In this document: positions 42,430 through 52,325 of the stretch, piece by piece | Layout of the letters: every line of letters begins with the position of its first letter | How positions within the stretch are numbered: the stretch's first letter is position 1 | DNA from: Vulgatibacter incomptus | GTDB lineage: Bacteria; Myxococcota; Myxococcia; Myxococcales; Vulgatibacteraceae | Length of the DNA: 64,000 nt | Reading direction: 5' to 3' | Assembly: GCF_001263175.1 (NCBI RefSeq) | Contig: NZ_CP012332.1 | Location: 1,981,501 to 2,045,500 of the forward strand | Translations under genes and position numbers: made by a program | The notes under the pieces: model-generated | What the model was told of the DNA's origin: nothing | Database searches by the model: none | The model's input: the letters and a program-made list of their open reading frames with translations, nothing else

Positions 42430-44454
42430 TCAGGTGGGAGGCGAGAAGACGAAGGGATAGGTCACCGATGCGGTGCCCCCGCCCTTCGGTGGCGGGAACT
42501 GCCAGCTCCGGAACCGGGCCGCGATGCAGCTCTCCACCTGCGCGTTGCCCATGGTGCTGTTCGTGACCTGGGCGAAGGGCACCGTGCCGTCCCCGGAGAT
42601 CGTGAACTTCACCTGGATGCGGCCGGAGAGCTTCGGGTTCCGGATCAGCTCGTTCTCGTAGCAGTAGCGGATCTGCGCGCGGTGGGAGTTGATCACCCGG
42701 CGGACGAGCTCCTTGTCGTAGCCGACCACGATGGCGGAGCTGGAGTCGATGGTGACGTCGCTGCCGCCCTTCTGCCCGAGGCCGCCCATGCCCTTGCCGT
42801 AGTCGCCGAGGCCGCCACCGCGGCCCTTGGTGCCCACGTCGCCGACGCCGATGGTGGTCCCCTGCCCGCCTCCGCCGAGGCCCGTGCCCTTGAGGCCCAG
42901 GCCACCGAAGCCGTGGGCGTCGCCGACGCCCTGGCCGGTGATCCCGCCGATCGCGCCCTTGAGGTCGCCGCCCAGGCCGGCCTTGCCGACGATGGTCGAG
43001 AGGCCTGCGTTGCTGCCGCTTCCCAGCATCGCGAGGAGGCCCTGGTTCTTCACGACCTCCTTGTCGTCCGGCTTGATGGCGCGGGGCGCCGAGCGCGTGT
43101 TCCGCTCGGGCGCGTCCTGCTTGCCCATCTTCCCCTCATCGCCGCGGGCGCGCTCCGCCTTCTCGCCCGAGTCGGGCGCCTTGAGCTTCAGCTTCTCGAG
43201 GAAGGGGTTCTGGCGCTGCTCGGGGGGCGTGAGGAGCAGCTTGGTCAGGCGGGCCTGGTTGGAGAAGAGGTCGTCGGCGGTGACGTCCACGTCGCGCGCG
43301 CTGTTCGCGAAGCCGATGATGCTCGCGCCGAAGATGGCGAACACGGCCAGCAAGAGATTCACGAACTTGTAGTCAATCTGCGCCGACCACTGGGTCGGGA
43401 GGGGCTTCACCTTCGGACGGAAGCAGAGCTCGGCGCGGATGTTCCCGAGGTCGACCCAGGCGGCGCCGTCCTCCGGGAGCTCGACCTCCATCAGCCCTTC
43501 GCCTGCCGGCCGCGCCTTGCGGGCACGGGCGAGATCGGACAGGCGCTCCACCTTGCCGTCGCGGAGGAGCTCGCCGTCCATCGAGGAATCGAAGCGCACG
43601 TACCACGCGCCATCGACCCGGCGGGCCAGGGGGAACGGATTGGTCGAGAGGTTCGGAGCCTCCAGAGCGAAGGTCGCGTCTTTCGCGTCGCCGACGGAGA
43701 CGGTCTCGTCCCCGTCGAAGCTGCCGACGGCGAGCTGCTTGTCGCCCCAGAAGAACCGGGCGTCCAGGGCCAGGGCCCTCGAGCCCGCACCCTTGGGCCA
43801 GGGATTCGGCATCGACGAGGTGCGCGCCGCTGCCCCGCCCTTCGGCCAGGGGTTCGGCGTCGACGACGGTCGGGCTGTCGGCGGCGTCGGTTCCGGACCG
43901 GAAGCGCGGACGGCGGCGCGGAGCGGGATCCCGGCGGACGCAGGAATCGTCTGCCCATCCGAGCCCGTGCCGGCGCCAAGCGGAATCGGGGCCTCCTCCG
44001 CGACGCCAGCCGGCGCCGGCATCGCGACGGCCTCAGGCGCCCCGACGGGCGTGGCGGCCGGCGGTGCCTCAGCGATCGCGGGAGCCAGGGCCACCGGCAC
44101 GGCCGCGGTGGCCACGGCGAGGCTGCCGATGGCGACCGCATTGGCAGCGGGCTGCTCCGAGCAGACCTCGAGCTCGATCCGCGTGTCGCCCACGAAGATC
44201 GAGTCGCCGGACGAGAGCGCCGCCTTGCTCACCCGCTTCCCGTTGACGAACGTGCCCTCCACCGAGCCCATGTCGATCACCGAGAAGCCGTCGGCGGCCA
44301 CCTCGATCACCGCGTGGACGCGAGAGACGCGCTCGTCGTCGAGCGAGAGGTGCGCCGTCGCCAGCCGGCCGATCTTGATGATGTCGCGGTGGAATTCCTT
44401 GGTCGCGACGAGCTCCCCGCCCCGGAAGACGCGCAGCTTGAGTGGAATCGCCAT
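42430..44454 (-). CDS. gltG: Gliding motility protein GltG/PglI: FHA domain, membrane span, TonB-like C-terminus
   Basis: 674 residues from ATG 44454 (GGAGGGAAAC before it). An N-terminal FHA domain (about 1-95; IIKIGRLATAHLSLDDERVS, GTFVNG) should bind a phosphothreonine partner in the cytoplasm. A Pro/Ala-rich stretch with PNPWPKG twice (200-222) follows. One transmembrane helix lies at 364-383, then a charged and Gly-rich periplasmic region (to about 570). It ends in the AgmX/PglI C-terminal domain (YDKELVRRVINSHRAQIRYC, TISGDGTV). In M. xanthus GltG connects the inner-membrane motor to the periplasmic and outer-membrane Glt parts. Confidence 0.9.
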   Translation of the reverse strand: MAIPLKLRVFRGGELVATKEFHRDIIKIGRLATAHLSLDDERVSRVHAVIEVAADGFSVIDMGSVEGTFVNGKRVSKAALSSGDSIFVGDTRIELEVCSEQPAANAVAIGSLAVATAAVPVALAPAIAEAPPAATPVGAPEAVAMPAPAGVAEEAPIPLGAGTGSDGQTIPASAGIPLRAAVRASGPEPTPPTARPSSTPNPWPKGGAAARTSSMPNPWPKGAGSRALALDARFFWGDKQLAVGSFDGDETVSVGDAKDATFALEAPNLSTNPFPLARRVDGAWYVRFDSSMDGELLRDGKVERLSDLARARKARPAGEGLMEVELPEDGAAWVDLGNIRAELCFRPKVKPLPTQWSAQIDYKFVNLLLAVFAIFGASIIGFANSARDVDVTADDLFSNQARLTKLLLTPPEQRQNPFLEKLKLKAPDSGEKAERARGDEGKMGKQDAPERNTRSAPRAIKPDDKEVVKNQGLLAMLGSGSNAGLSTIVGKAGLGGDLKGAIGGITGQGVGDAHGFGGLGLKGTGLGGGGQGTTIGVGDVGTKGRGGGLGDYGKGMGGLGQKGGSDVTIDSSSAIVVGYDKELVRRVINSHRAQIRYCYENELIRNPKLSGRIQVKFTISGDGTVPFAQVTNSTMGNAQVESCIAARFRSWQFPPPKGGGTASVTYPFVFSPPT

Positions 44455-44485
44455 GTTTCCCTCCAAAGGAGCGGCAGCGCCGCTC

Positions 44486-44731
44486 CTAGAGCTCTCCCAC
44501 CGACTCCAGCACCTGGTCACGGAAGGTGTCACGAACCTTCACCAGGTTGGAGTGGGTGACCTTCCCCTTCGCGTCGACGAGCTCGCCGTCGGGCCGGGTG
44601 AGGTCACCCTGGATGGTGTCGTCCTCGAAATTGATCTCGGTGTGCTTCTCGTACTCCACCCGGTCCTCGGCTGAGGCCGCGAGGGGCGAGAGGAGCAGAA
44701 GGCCTGCGATCAGGCCGCCCATGCGCTTCAT
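44486..44731 (-). CDS. gltF: Small periplasmic gliding protein GltF-like
   Basis: 81 residues from ATG 44731 (GGAGG five bases before). A signal peptide (MKRMGGLIAGLLLLSPLAASA) is followed by a short acidic protein (EDRVEYEKHTEINFEDDTIQ, VRDTFRDQVLESVGEL). An in-frame ATG at 44776 would spoil the signal peptide. I assign GltF (also called CglF, as I recall) mainly from size, export signal and position between gltE and gltG, the same place as in the M. xanthus gltDEFG order. Confidence 0.75.
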   Translation of the reverse strand: MKRMGGLIAGLLLLSPLAASAEDRVEYEKHTEINFEDDTIQGDLTRPDGELVDAKGKVTHSNLVKVRDTFRDQVLESVGEL

Positions 44732-44778
44732 GGAACCTCCGGCGCGTCGCGCCGACGTCTCGTGGATCCCATCCATGA

Positions 44779-46215
44779 CTAGAAATCGTCCTCGGGCTCG
44801 TCGGGATCGACGTCCGCCCTGACCGCCGGAGCGGCGGAGTTCGCCTGCGATGCCCGGGCGGGCTCGGCCTGCCGCTTCTCGACGACCGGGGCCGGGGCCG
44901 GGGCCGACCGCTCCTCGGCGGCGCCGTTCGCCGACGCGCCGCTCACCGCCTCCTGGACCGTCGCCTTCGCCTCGGCCTCCGCCCCGGCGCGGGCCTCCTC
45001 CTCCGCCGCCTTCATCTCGGCCTTCAGGTGCACGAGCTGCTCACACTCGCGCATGAGCCCGAACACGGGATGCCCGCCCGGCAGGTTGACCGCCGACCCC
45101 GAGATGAAGCGCCGGTAGAACGCCAGGGCCTCCTCCGGCTGATCCTTCGACCGGTGGAGGATCACCGCGATCGAGAACGCCGGCCTTGCGTCGTTCGAGT
45201 CGAGCTCCTGCGCCTTCGTGAAGGCCGCGAGCGCCTCGTCGATCTTTCCGGATCCGTAGAGCGCCGTGCCGAGGTCGAGCTGCGCGGCGGCGTTTTTCGG
45301 CTCCGCCTGGACGATCCCTTCGTAGAGAACTGCCGCCTCCTGGTAGCTGCGCCGCTCCAGCGAATCGCTGGCGAGCCGCGCCCGGGCCGGCAGGAAGTCG
45401 GCCTGGACCTCCAGCGCGCGCCGGTACTGGGCCAGGGCCCGCTCCTTCTCCCCCTTCTTCTCGAGGAGCTGGCCCATGAGCCAGGGCATCTCCGGATCCG
45501 TGGCGTCGAGCTCCGCCGCGCGCCGCGCGATGAGCCGCGCCACGTCGAGCTGGCCTCGCTCGGTGTGGACCCGAACGAGGACCTTCTGGGCCGTCAGGTT
45601 CTTCGGATCCCGCAGCAGCGCCTCCCGCGCGAGCTCCCTGGCCCGCTCGAGATCACCGGCGGCAAGGAAGAGCGAGGCGAGGCGCGCCCTTGCGCCGGCG
45701 TGCTCCGGGTACACCCGGAGGATGGCCTTGTATTGCTCGGCAGCCGCCTGCGGATCCCCGCCGCGCTCCAACAGGAGGCCGAGGTTCTCGCGAGCGACGA
45801 AGAGCGAGGGCTTGGCCTCGAGCGCCGCGGCGTAGCGCTTCTTCGCGGCGTCGGGCTTTCCTCGCCGCTCGTCGATCACGCCCAGGTTGAAATGCGCCTC
45901 GGCGAGGGTGTCGTCCTCGTCGAGCACGGCCTCGAACTTGCGGGCGAGGAGGTCCCAGTCCACGACCTTGAGCGTCTTGCCCTCGTCGTAGGCGCGGACC
46001 GCGTCGTCGAACTTGCGCTTCGCCGCCGGCGAGCGCTCCTCGCCGCCCTTGGCCAGGCCATCGCCGACACCAGCCTTCGAGCCCGAAGTCGTCGAGCAGG
46101 CGCCCGTGCCCAACAGCGCGGCCGCCGCGAGGATCGTCGCCGCGAGCCTCGCGGCGCTCCCGCCGCCCGGTCGCCGGGCGAGCGACGCCTTGGAGGCCGC
46201 CTCTTCGCGGATCAT
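44779..46215 (-). CDS. gltE: TPR lipoprotein GltE/AglT
   Basis: 478 residues. From ATG 46215 an arginine-containing signal leads to a lipobox-like LLGTGAC (Cys40). About seven TPR units follow (roughly 75-370; FNLGVIDERRGKPDAAKKRY and AQYRRALEVQADFLPARARL are examples). The C-terminal tail is Ala/Glu/Pro-rich and ends in acidic DPDEPEDDF. AglT/GltE is an envelope TPR protein needed for adventurous gliding in M. xanthus. The start lies 4 bases after the gltD stop. An ATG at 46239 would overlap gltD. Confidence 0.85.
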   Translation of the reverse strand: MIREEAASKASLARRPGGGSAARLAATILAAAALLGTGACSTTSGSKAGVGDGLAKGGEERSPAAKRKFDDAVRAYDEGKTLKVVDWDLLARKFEAVLDEDDTLAEAHFNLGVIDERRGKPDAAKKRYAAALEAKPSLFVARENLGLLLERGGDPQAAAEQYKAILRVYPEHAGARARLASLFLAAGDLERARELAREALLRDPKNLTAQKVLVRVHTERGQLDVARLIARRAAELDATDPEMPWLMGQLLEKKGEKERALAQYRRALEVQADFLPARARLASDSLERRSYQEAAVLYEGIVQAEPKNAAAQLDLGTALYGSGKIDEALAAFTKAQELDSNDARPAFSIAVILHRSKDQPEEALAFYRRFISGSAVNLPGGHPVFGLMRECEQLVHLKAEMKAAEEEARAGAEAEAKATVQEAVSGASANGAAEERSAPAPAPVVEKRQAEPARASQANSAAPAVRADVDPDEPEDDF

Positions 46216-46219
46216 GGTC

Positions 46220-49200
46220 CTAGAGCAGATCGTCGTCATCGAGGTCGTCCTGGTTCTGCCTGGGGGCGAGCGGGGCCTCCTTCTCGCCAGAGATCAGCGA
46301 AGGTCGGCTGGAGCGCTGGGGAGCCACGTCCGGCTCCGGGCTCCTGCTCGGGACTCGCTCCTCCACCACCGCGGGCACCTTGGCGTCCTTGGGAGGAGGA
46401 GGCGGAATCGGCTGGATCGAGGCGAGGATCCCGTTGCCGCGCGCCTGGGTCGACGCCGGGACCACCCGGGCGATCTCGCCGAGGAGCGGCGGGAAGCGAT
46501 GCGGCGCCCACTGCTCGAGGAGCCCGCGGGCCTCGGCCGAGCACTCGTTGTCCTGCTCGAGCTCGCGGCTCTTCTCCACGGCGGTGGCCAGCGCTTCCTG
46601 CGCCTTCTCTTCGATCGGATTCGCCTGCTCCGCGAGGGCGGAGCGGTAGAGGTCGACCTGCTCTTCCGTGAGGCCCCTCGGGATCGGAGCGTCATAGAGG
46701 GTCTGCGCGAACTCGTGGTAGGCGAGGCCGATCCGGGTGAGGCCGCAGAGCGCGGGCCCGGGGATCTTGAATCCCACCGTCTCCGTGTAGCGCTTCTGCA
46801 CCTCGAGGAGGCCCGCGGCCTTGGCCTTGAGACGCTCCGCCATCGCCTGCTCCGGGAGGCGCAGCTTGATCTTCGCGAAGTCCTTCCAGAGCGGCTCCGC
46901 GAGCAGGTAGTGCGCCGTCGCGACGCCCTCCATGGCGTTCCCCGGCTCGGTGGACAGCGAGCGCTGCACGGCCTTGGGGAGGATCCGGTAGGTGTTCCAG
47001 ATCTTCTCGTAGGTCTTCTGCGCCTGCCATTTCTGGCCGCGCGCGTCCTGGATCTTCGCGATCCGGTACCAGGCGAGGAGCTTCTTGCCGGGATTCCGGC
47101 CGTACTCCTTCTCGTAGAGCTCGAGCTGGCGGACCGCCTGCGGATACGCGCCCGCCCTCTCGTGGAGGTCGGCGATCGACAGGAAGATTGCCTCGGCGTC
47201 GGCGGCCTTCGGCCAGAGGTCCAGGTACTTCTCCCGATTCTTCTGCGCCCGGCGGAAGTCGCCGAGGGCCTCGCGGAAGATGCCGGCGTTGAAGAGCGCG
47301 GCCTTCGCCTTCTCCTCCTCGAACTCGGGTCCAGGCTTCGGCGGCGGCTGCGCCTTCGCTCCACGCCTTGCCGGCGCCGGCGGGCGCTGGCGCTCGTAGC
47401 CTGCGGCGTAGGCCTCGTACCCGGTCGCCGCGCGATCGAGCTCGCCGATCTCCTCGAAGACCGAGGCGTTCAGGAAGATCGCCATCGGCGTCATCTTCGA
47501 CTGCGGGTAGTCCCGCACCAGGCGGTCGCGGGTGGCGAGGGCGTCCTCGATGCGGCCGGCCTTGTAGTAGTCCACCGAGGCGTTGAAGAGGGCCTCGCCT
47601 GCGAGCTCGCTCCGGGGCCAGGCGGAGACGAAGGAGAGGTAGCGATCGCCGGCGTCTCCGTATCGCTCCTCCTTCTCGAGGAGCGCCACGAGCTTGAACG
47701 AGTTCCTCTCGATGATCCGCTCGAGCTCGAGCTTGAACGGGCCCTTGGCGAGGCGCGGCTCCGAGTGGAAGCGCTTCGCCCACTCGTCGATCTTCTCGTA
47801 GTCGCCCAGCAGGTTGAACACGTCGAGGACGAGGTTCGCGCTGTACTCCGCGAGCTCGTTCTCCGGGTGCTCCAGCGCGATCTCCGAGAACCGGGCCACC
47901 GCGCCTTCGAAGTGGTTGTAGCGGTACTGGATCTGGGCGGCCCTGTAGGCCACCTCCACCCGCTTCTTCCCGTTCGGGACGTACTTCAGGTAGTTCTCGC
48001 AGGCCGTGAGGAGAGCCTGCTTGGGCGCGGGGATCGGCAGCGGGTTCTTCGGATCCGCGCCTTCGGGCAGGGGCTCGTCACCGAGCTTCTTCACCACCTC
48101 GTCGTTCGAGAAGATCGCACCTTCGAGGGCCTGCACCATCCACTTGCCCGGCGCCTCGCCCTTCTCGATCCGCTCGACGTCCAGCTGCACCACCTTCGAA
48201 TAGGTGTCCGCCGCGAACTCGTAGTTGTGGAGCTGATCGTAGAGTAGCTCCGCGTGGTAGAAGCGCAGGCTGTAGGCCTTCTCCGAGTCCGGGAAGATCG
48301 CGAAGTAGTCGCCGTAGACCTCGCTGGCGAAGGCATACGTCTCTTCGTCGCGGGTCTTCTTCCCCTCGTTGTGCCAGACCACCGCGAGGTTCGAGAGGGT
48401 CCGCTCGCTGAGCTTGCGGGCGGAATCGAGGGTCGCCCGATCCTCGTCGGTCTGAATCGCCCCGCTCTGCTCGACGTCCTGGAAGATCTTCACCAGCAGG
48501 CGAGCCTGCTCCACCGTGATCCGCTTGTTGCCGACGCGCATCACCGCGTCGACGATCCGGGCCTGGAAGAACGGCGCCTCCGGGGAGAGCGGCCTCTCGC
48601 GGATCAGCTGCCGGTAGACGAGCACCGCCTCCTTGTCCTTGCCGTCGTCGTAGTAGAGGCCGGCGAGGCTCTTGAGCATCGACCACCAGTTCTCGTCGCC
48701 GCCCACCTGGAGGAAGGCCGGCTTCGCCTGGGTGGGATCGCCGTAGCGCGAGTAGGCGAGCACGTAGTCCTTGCGCGCCTCTCGGATCAGGGCGGTCTTG
48801 TTGTCGCCGGCGACGTTGCTCGCCAGCTCGCCATAGAAGACGGTCGCCTTGAACTTGTCGGCCGCGGCGGGGAAGTCGCCCAGGTTGTAGTGGCACCAGC
48901 CCTGCTTGTAGATTGCGAAGCCGTAGACCTTCGACTCGGTGAAGCTCGACGCCTTCACGTAGGCCTCGAGGGCCTTCTGGAGCATGTCGCGCTTGCCGTC
49001 CGAGTTGTTGAAGTACCATTCACCGTAGGCGAGATACGCGTCGGGGACGAACCGCGACTGGGGGAAGCGGGTGATCAACGCCTTGTAGGCGCCCAGCGCG
49101 TCCTGCTCCTTCCCCGATTCCCAGAGGTTGTGGCCGAGGTAGAAGAGGACCTCGTCGACCCGCGAATAATCGGGGAACTGCTGGATCAGCTCCTTGTACC

Positions 49201-49693
49201 GGGCGATCGCCGCGTCCTGGTACTGGTTGCTCTTGTCCTGGAAGGCCTTGCGATCCGCCTCCGCACCGGCGTCGCAACCCGGCTCCTTCGTCTCCTTGCA
49301 GCGCGCGACCCGATCGTCCTGCCGGTTGGCCTCGAAGAACCAGTAGCGCGACTCCTCCCACGAGAGCTCCGCCAGGCGGAAGAGGAGGTCGGGCTTCTCC
49401 TGGGAGTCCTCGTTGAGGTCGACCATCTGCTCGAGCGTCCTCATCAGCTCGGCGCGCTTGCCCTTGAGCTGGAGCTCGACGCTGAAGCGGAAGGTGTCGT
49501 AGCCGAGGTTCGGCCGCTCCTCCTCCGCCTTCTCCACCTTGGCCCGCGTGATGTCGCCGGCGAGCTCCACCGAGGGGCCGCCGGAGTCCGTCTTCCGGCC
49601 GAGATCGGGAGCCTTTCCACCGGTCGCCGCCATTGCCACGGCGGGGACGAGGGCCAGCACCCACGCGGCCGATCGCATCAGACGCATCCTCAT
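46220..49693 (-). CDS. gltD: Large TPR-rich periplasmic gliding protein GltD/AgmU
   Basis: 1,157 residues with a signal peptide (MRMRLMRSAAWVLALVPAVAMA) and tandem TPR/HAT-like helical repeats through most of the length (for example NLGYDTFRFSVELQLKGKRA, YLGHNLWESGKEQDALGAYK). The C-terminus is low-complexity, ending in QNQDDLDDDDLL. AgmU of M. xanthus has comparable size and repeat content and joins moving periplasmic complexes. The ATG overlaps the gltC stop (ATGA), showing tight coupling. Confidence 0.9.
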   Translation of the reverse strand: MRMRLMRSAAWVLALVPAVAMAATGGKAPDLGRKTDSGGPSVELAGDITRAKVEKAEEERPNLGYDTFRFSVELQLKGKRAELMRTLEQMVDLNEDSQEKPDLLFRLAELSWEESRYWFFEANRQDDRVARCKETKEPGCDAGAEADRKAFQDKSNQYQDAAIARYKELIQQFPDYSRVDEVLFYLGHNLWESGKEQDALGAYKALITRFPQSRFVPDAYLAYGEWYFNNSDGKRDMLQKALEAYVKASSFTESKVYGFAIYKQGWCHYNLGDFPAAADKFKATVFYGELASNVAGDNKTALIREARKDYVLAYSRYGDPTQAKPAFLQVGGDENWWSMLKSLAGLYYDDGKDKEAVLVYRQLIRERPLSPEAPFFQARIVDAVMRVGNKRITVEQARLLVKIFQDVEQSGAIQTDEDRATLDSARKLSERTLSNLAVVWHNEGKKTRDEETYAFASEVYGDYFAIFPDSEKAYSLRFYHAELLYDQLHNYEFAADTYSKVVQLDVERIEKGEAPGKWMVQALEGAIFSNDEVVKKLGDEPLPEGADPKNPLPIPAPKQALLTACENYLKYVPNGKKRVEVAYRAAQIQYRYNHFEGAVARFSEIALEHPENELAEYSANLVLDVFNLLGDYEKIDEWAKRFHSEPRLAKGPFKLELERIIERNSFKLVALLEKEERYGDAGDRYLSFVSAWPRSELAGEALFNASVDYYKAGRIEDALATRDRLVRDYPQSKMTPMAIFLNASVFEEIGELDRAATGYEAYAAGYERQRPPAPARRGAKAQPPPKPGPEFEEEKAKAALFNAGIFREALGDFRRAQKNREKYLDLWPKAADAEAIFLSIADLHERAGAYPQAVRQLELYEKEYGRNPGKKLLAWYRIAKIQDARGQKWQAQKTYEKIWNTYRILPKAVQRSLSTEPGNAMEGVATAHYLLAEPLWKDFAKIKLRLPEQAMAERLKAKAAGLLEVQKRYTETVGFKIPGPALCGLTRIGLAYHEFAQTLYDAPIPRGLTEEQVDLYRSALAEQANPIEEKAQEALATAVEKSRELEQDNECSAEARGLLEQWAPHRFPPLLGEIARVVPASTQARGNGILASIQPIPPPPPKDAKVPAVVEERVPSRSPEPDVAPQRSSRPSLISGEKEAPLAPRQNQDDLDDDDLL

Positions 49694-51528
49694 CTCCCCT
49701 TGCAGCCCTTGGTCAGGGTGTACTGGTAGGTGCCGAGCTCGTCGCGCCAGAACTCGCCCTCGTAGGGCCAGTACACGTGCTCGTCGTCCACCGCGGTGGA
49801 GTACTTGTAGTTCTCGATCGGGGAGACACGCTTGCCCTTGCTGAGCGACGCCTCGAGGACGTCCTTCTCGCTCGTGCCGATCTCCGCCTTGATCGCGAGG
49901 GCCCGGTAGTTGAGCGACGCGAGCTCCTTGCGCTCCTTCTCGAGCTTGCGCTTGGCGTAGAAGCCCGCCTTCCGCTGGAGCTCCACGCGCTGGGCGTCGA
50001 GGTCCGCGATCAGGCTCTTCGCGAGGCCGGAGAAGCGGAAGAGCTCCCGGCGCGAGGCGATCCCGTCCAGCTCGCCCTCGAGCTCGAGGATCGAGTCGTT
50101 CAGGTGCCGGAGCTCCTTGTCCGAGAGCGCGAGCTTAAGGATGCCCTGGAGCATCCGGTTCGTCTCTCCGCCCTTCTCGTCCTTCTGCAGGTCGGCGAGG
50201 ACGCCGTAGTAGTCCTGCGGCGTGGAGAACGGGCGGGCCAGGATCTTCTCGAGCTCCGCGTAGAGCGAGTAGTAGCGGGCCCGGAACTCCTCGACGATCC
50301 GGTTGGCCTCCGGGTAGCGGCAGTTCTCGTAGTAGATCACCGACTGGAGCACCATCGCCTCGGGGAAGTACTCGTCCCGGAAGAACGGCGACTGGAGCGT
50401 GATCATGTTCCCGAGGGCCTGCTCGTTCTCGCCGAGGCGGAAGTGGGCCCACGACGCCTCGTAGAGCGACTGGAGCCACTGCTCGCTGCCTCGGGCGATC
50501 CGGCTGTAATAGAAGGCCGCGAAGCGGTTCTGGCCGTGCTCGTAGTGGATGCGCGCGAGCTGCATCAGCGCCTGCTCACGGAGCTGGGTGTCGACGACGC
50601 CGCCCCTGCGCGGGTTCAGGGCGCGGACCACGTCCTTGAACGCCTCGAGTGCAGGCGTGAACTTCCCGTTCACGTAGAGCGTAAGGCCGTCGAGGTAGCG
50701 GGCCTTCGCGTTAAAGCGCGACCCCCGCGGCACCATCGCGAGGAGCCTGCGCGCCTCGTCGAAGCTCTCCTGCGCCTGCTGGAGGTGTCCGCGCTTCGCG
50801 GCCTCGTCCACGCCCTGAGCGGCGTCGAGCAGGGCCTTGCCGCGCACGAAGTTGTACTTGGCGAGGAGGTAGCGGTACTCGTCCCGGTACTTCTCAGGGA
50901 ACTCGACCCCGGCGAATCGGGCGATCTCGTCGAGGACCACCGTCTGGTTCGTCGCCTTGTGGGCGATGAAGAAGAGCCACTCGAGGCTCGTGGCGAAGTA
51001 CGGATGCGCTTCGCCGCGGTCCAGGATCCGCCGGAACACCGAGAGGGACGAGTGGTACATCCCCAGGCGGTAGAGCGACTTGCCCAGGAGGTACTCCGCC
51101 TGGGGGTGCTGATCCGCCGCGGTCGGGTCCTGGAGGATCTCGTGGAAACCGAGGGCCGCCGTCTCGAAGCTCTTCTCCTGGAAGAGCCTCATCGCGGCGT
51201 CGAGCTTCTGCCGGTCGGCGGTCTTGCCGGTGACGTCGAAGCCCTCGAACGAGAGCGTCGGCGGGGGCCTCGTAGGCAGGGCCTTCGGCTGGGCCGGCGC
51301 CTCCGGAGCGGCCTGCACCGGAGGTGCTGCGGGGGCCGACTTGCGCGGCGGCGGCGGCGGCGCGCGCCGCTTGGGCTGCTGCTTCGGCGGGGCGCGCCGG
51401 GCGGGCGCCGGCTTCTTGGAGTCCGAGTCGTCCGAGAGATCGAGGCCCTCGAACGAGATCTGGGCGTGCACCGCCAGGGGCGAGGCGACGAGGAGAACGG
51501 CGGCCATCGCCGCCAGGACGTTGCGCAT
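49690..51528 (-). CDS. gltC: Periplasmic TPR gliding protein GltC
   Basis: 612 residues from ATG 51528 (GGAG seven bases before); ATG 51540 is an alternative giving four more residues. A signal peptide (MRNVLAAMAAVLLVASPLAV) is followed by the short motif ISFEGLDLSDD, a Pro/Ala/Lys-rich linker and a repeat of that motif (LSFEGFDVTG). TPR-like helices (about 110-400) and a coiled-coil-like tail (about 440-560) complete it. The order barrel-barrel-TPR matches M. xanthus gltA/gltB/gltC. The frame is open upstream through an alternate frame of gltB because of the gltA frameshift. Confidence 0.88.
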   Translation of the reverse strand: MRNVLAAMAAVLLVASPLAVHAQISFEGLDLSDDSDSKKPAPARRAPPKQQPKRRAPPPPPRKSAPAAPPVQAAPEAPAQPKALPTRPPPTLSFEGFDVTGKTADRQKLDAAMRLFQEKSFETAALGFHEILQDPTAADQHPQAEYLLGKSLYRLGMYHSSLSVFRRILDRGEAHPYFATSLEWLFFIAHKATNQTVVLDEIARFAGVEFPEKYRDEYRYLLAKYNFVRGKALLDAAQGVDEAAKRGHLQQAQESFDEARRLLAMVPRGSRFNAKARYLDGLTLYVNGKFTPALEAFKDVVRALNPRRGGVVDTQLREQALMQLARIHYEHGQNRFAAFYYSRIARGSEQWLQSLYEASWAHFRLGENEQALGNMITLQSPFFRDEYFPEAMVLQSVIYYENCRYPEANRIVEEFRARYYSLYAELEKILARPFSTPQDYYGVLADLQKDEKGGETNRMLQGILKLALSDKELRHLNDSILELEGELDGIASRRELFRFSGLAKSLIADLDAQRVELQRKAGFYAKRKLEKERKELASLNYRALAIKAEIGTSEKDVLEASLSKGKRVSPIENYKYSTAVDDEHVYWPYEGEFWRDELGTYQYTLTKGCKGR

Positions 51529-51545
51529 GAAGGGCTCCATGGGGC

Positions 51546-52325
51546 TCACGCGCCTCCCTGCCCAAGGAAGAAGGAGAGGCCGACGCCGAAGAGGAGCTGG
51601 TTCTGCGTGCTCTGCTCCTTCCCGGTCTTCCCCTGGATCTCCACGCGGTAGATCACGTCGCGGATCTCGAGGCGGAGGGCGGCCCAGCGCGACAGCACGT
51701 AGCGCTGACCGACGCCGAGGTGGATCTCCGGCAGGAACTTGGCCTCCACCTCGCTTCCGCCGGGGGGCGCGACCTTCGACTCGATCACGCCGGCACCTGC
51801 GAGGAAGTAGGTGTCGAAGTGGAGGACGCTCTCGGCCAGCACCGAGATCTTCCCGTAGAGCGGCGCCCACGATGCGTCGACGCCGGCGAGGATGCCGAAG
51901 TCTCCAGGTGCCCGGACCAGCTCCTCCTTGGTGGGCAGGCGGCAGCCCTGGCCGCTCGAGTCGCAGCGGGAGACCGCACCCGACGGGCTGCTCGTGGCCC
52001 AGGACGCGTTGAGGCCCAGCATCCACTTCTCGTCGAGGTGGTAGGCGTAGCGCAGCCCGAAGAGCGTCTTCGAGTAGAAGGGATCGCCCAGCGAGATCGC
52101 GATCGTCGGGGAGATCTCGTGGCGGCCGTCCTTCAGGAAGAGGTGGCCCGAGACCGGACGGATCCGCTCGTCGAGGTCGAGGTTCGTCTGCGGGGCGACG
52201 GCGTTCGACGCCTTGGCGTCCGCAGCCGCCTCCAGGGCGGCGTCGTCGTCGGCGCGGGCCGGCATGCCGAGGCCGCAGGCCAGCAGCACGAGGAGAACAG
52301 GGAAAAGGCGCACGGAGCGATGCAT
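51546..52325 (-). CDS. gltB: Outer-membrane beta-barrel gliding protein GltB
   Basis: 259 residues with a signal peptide ending near MPARA. The family segment IRPVSGHLFLKDGRHEISPT is followed by IAISLGDPFYSKTLFGLRYA and YHLDEKWMLGLNASWA; later strands include LGVGQRYVLSRWAALRLEIR, and the last strand is LLFGVGLSFFLGQGG. It is a paralog of gltA in the adjacent gene. The ATG shares a base with the expected gltA stop (TAATG), and gltC begins 5 to 17 bases after its stop. Confidence 0.85.
   Translation of the reverse strand: MHRSVRLFPVLLVLLACGLGMPARADDDAALEAAADAKASNAVAPQTNLDLDERIRPVSGHLFLKDGRHEISPTIAISLGDPFYSKTLFGLRYAYHLDEKWMLGLNASWATSSPSGAVSRCDSSGQGCRLPTKEELVRAPGDFGILAGVDASWAPLYGKISVLAESVLHFDTYFLAGAGVIESKVAPPGGSEVEAKFLPEIHLGVGQRYVLSRWAALRLEIRDVIYRVEIQGKTGKEQSTQNQLLFGVGLSFFLGQGGA

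Noticed and set aside
38487-42566. Plus-strand open frame of about 1,360 codons opposite the oxidoreductase
   Set aside because: Low-complexity antisense shadow; the minus strand has FAD, NAD(P) and Cys motifs.
43782-43860. Duplicated PNPWPKG motifs in GltG as a DNA repeat element
   Set aside because: Only two imperfect units in a Pro-rich linker; ordinary protein repetition.
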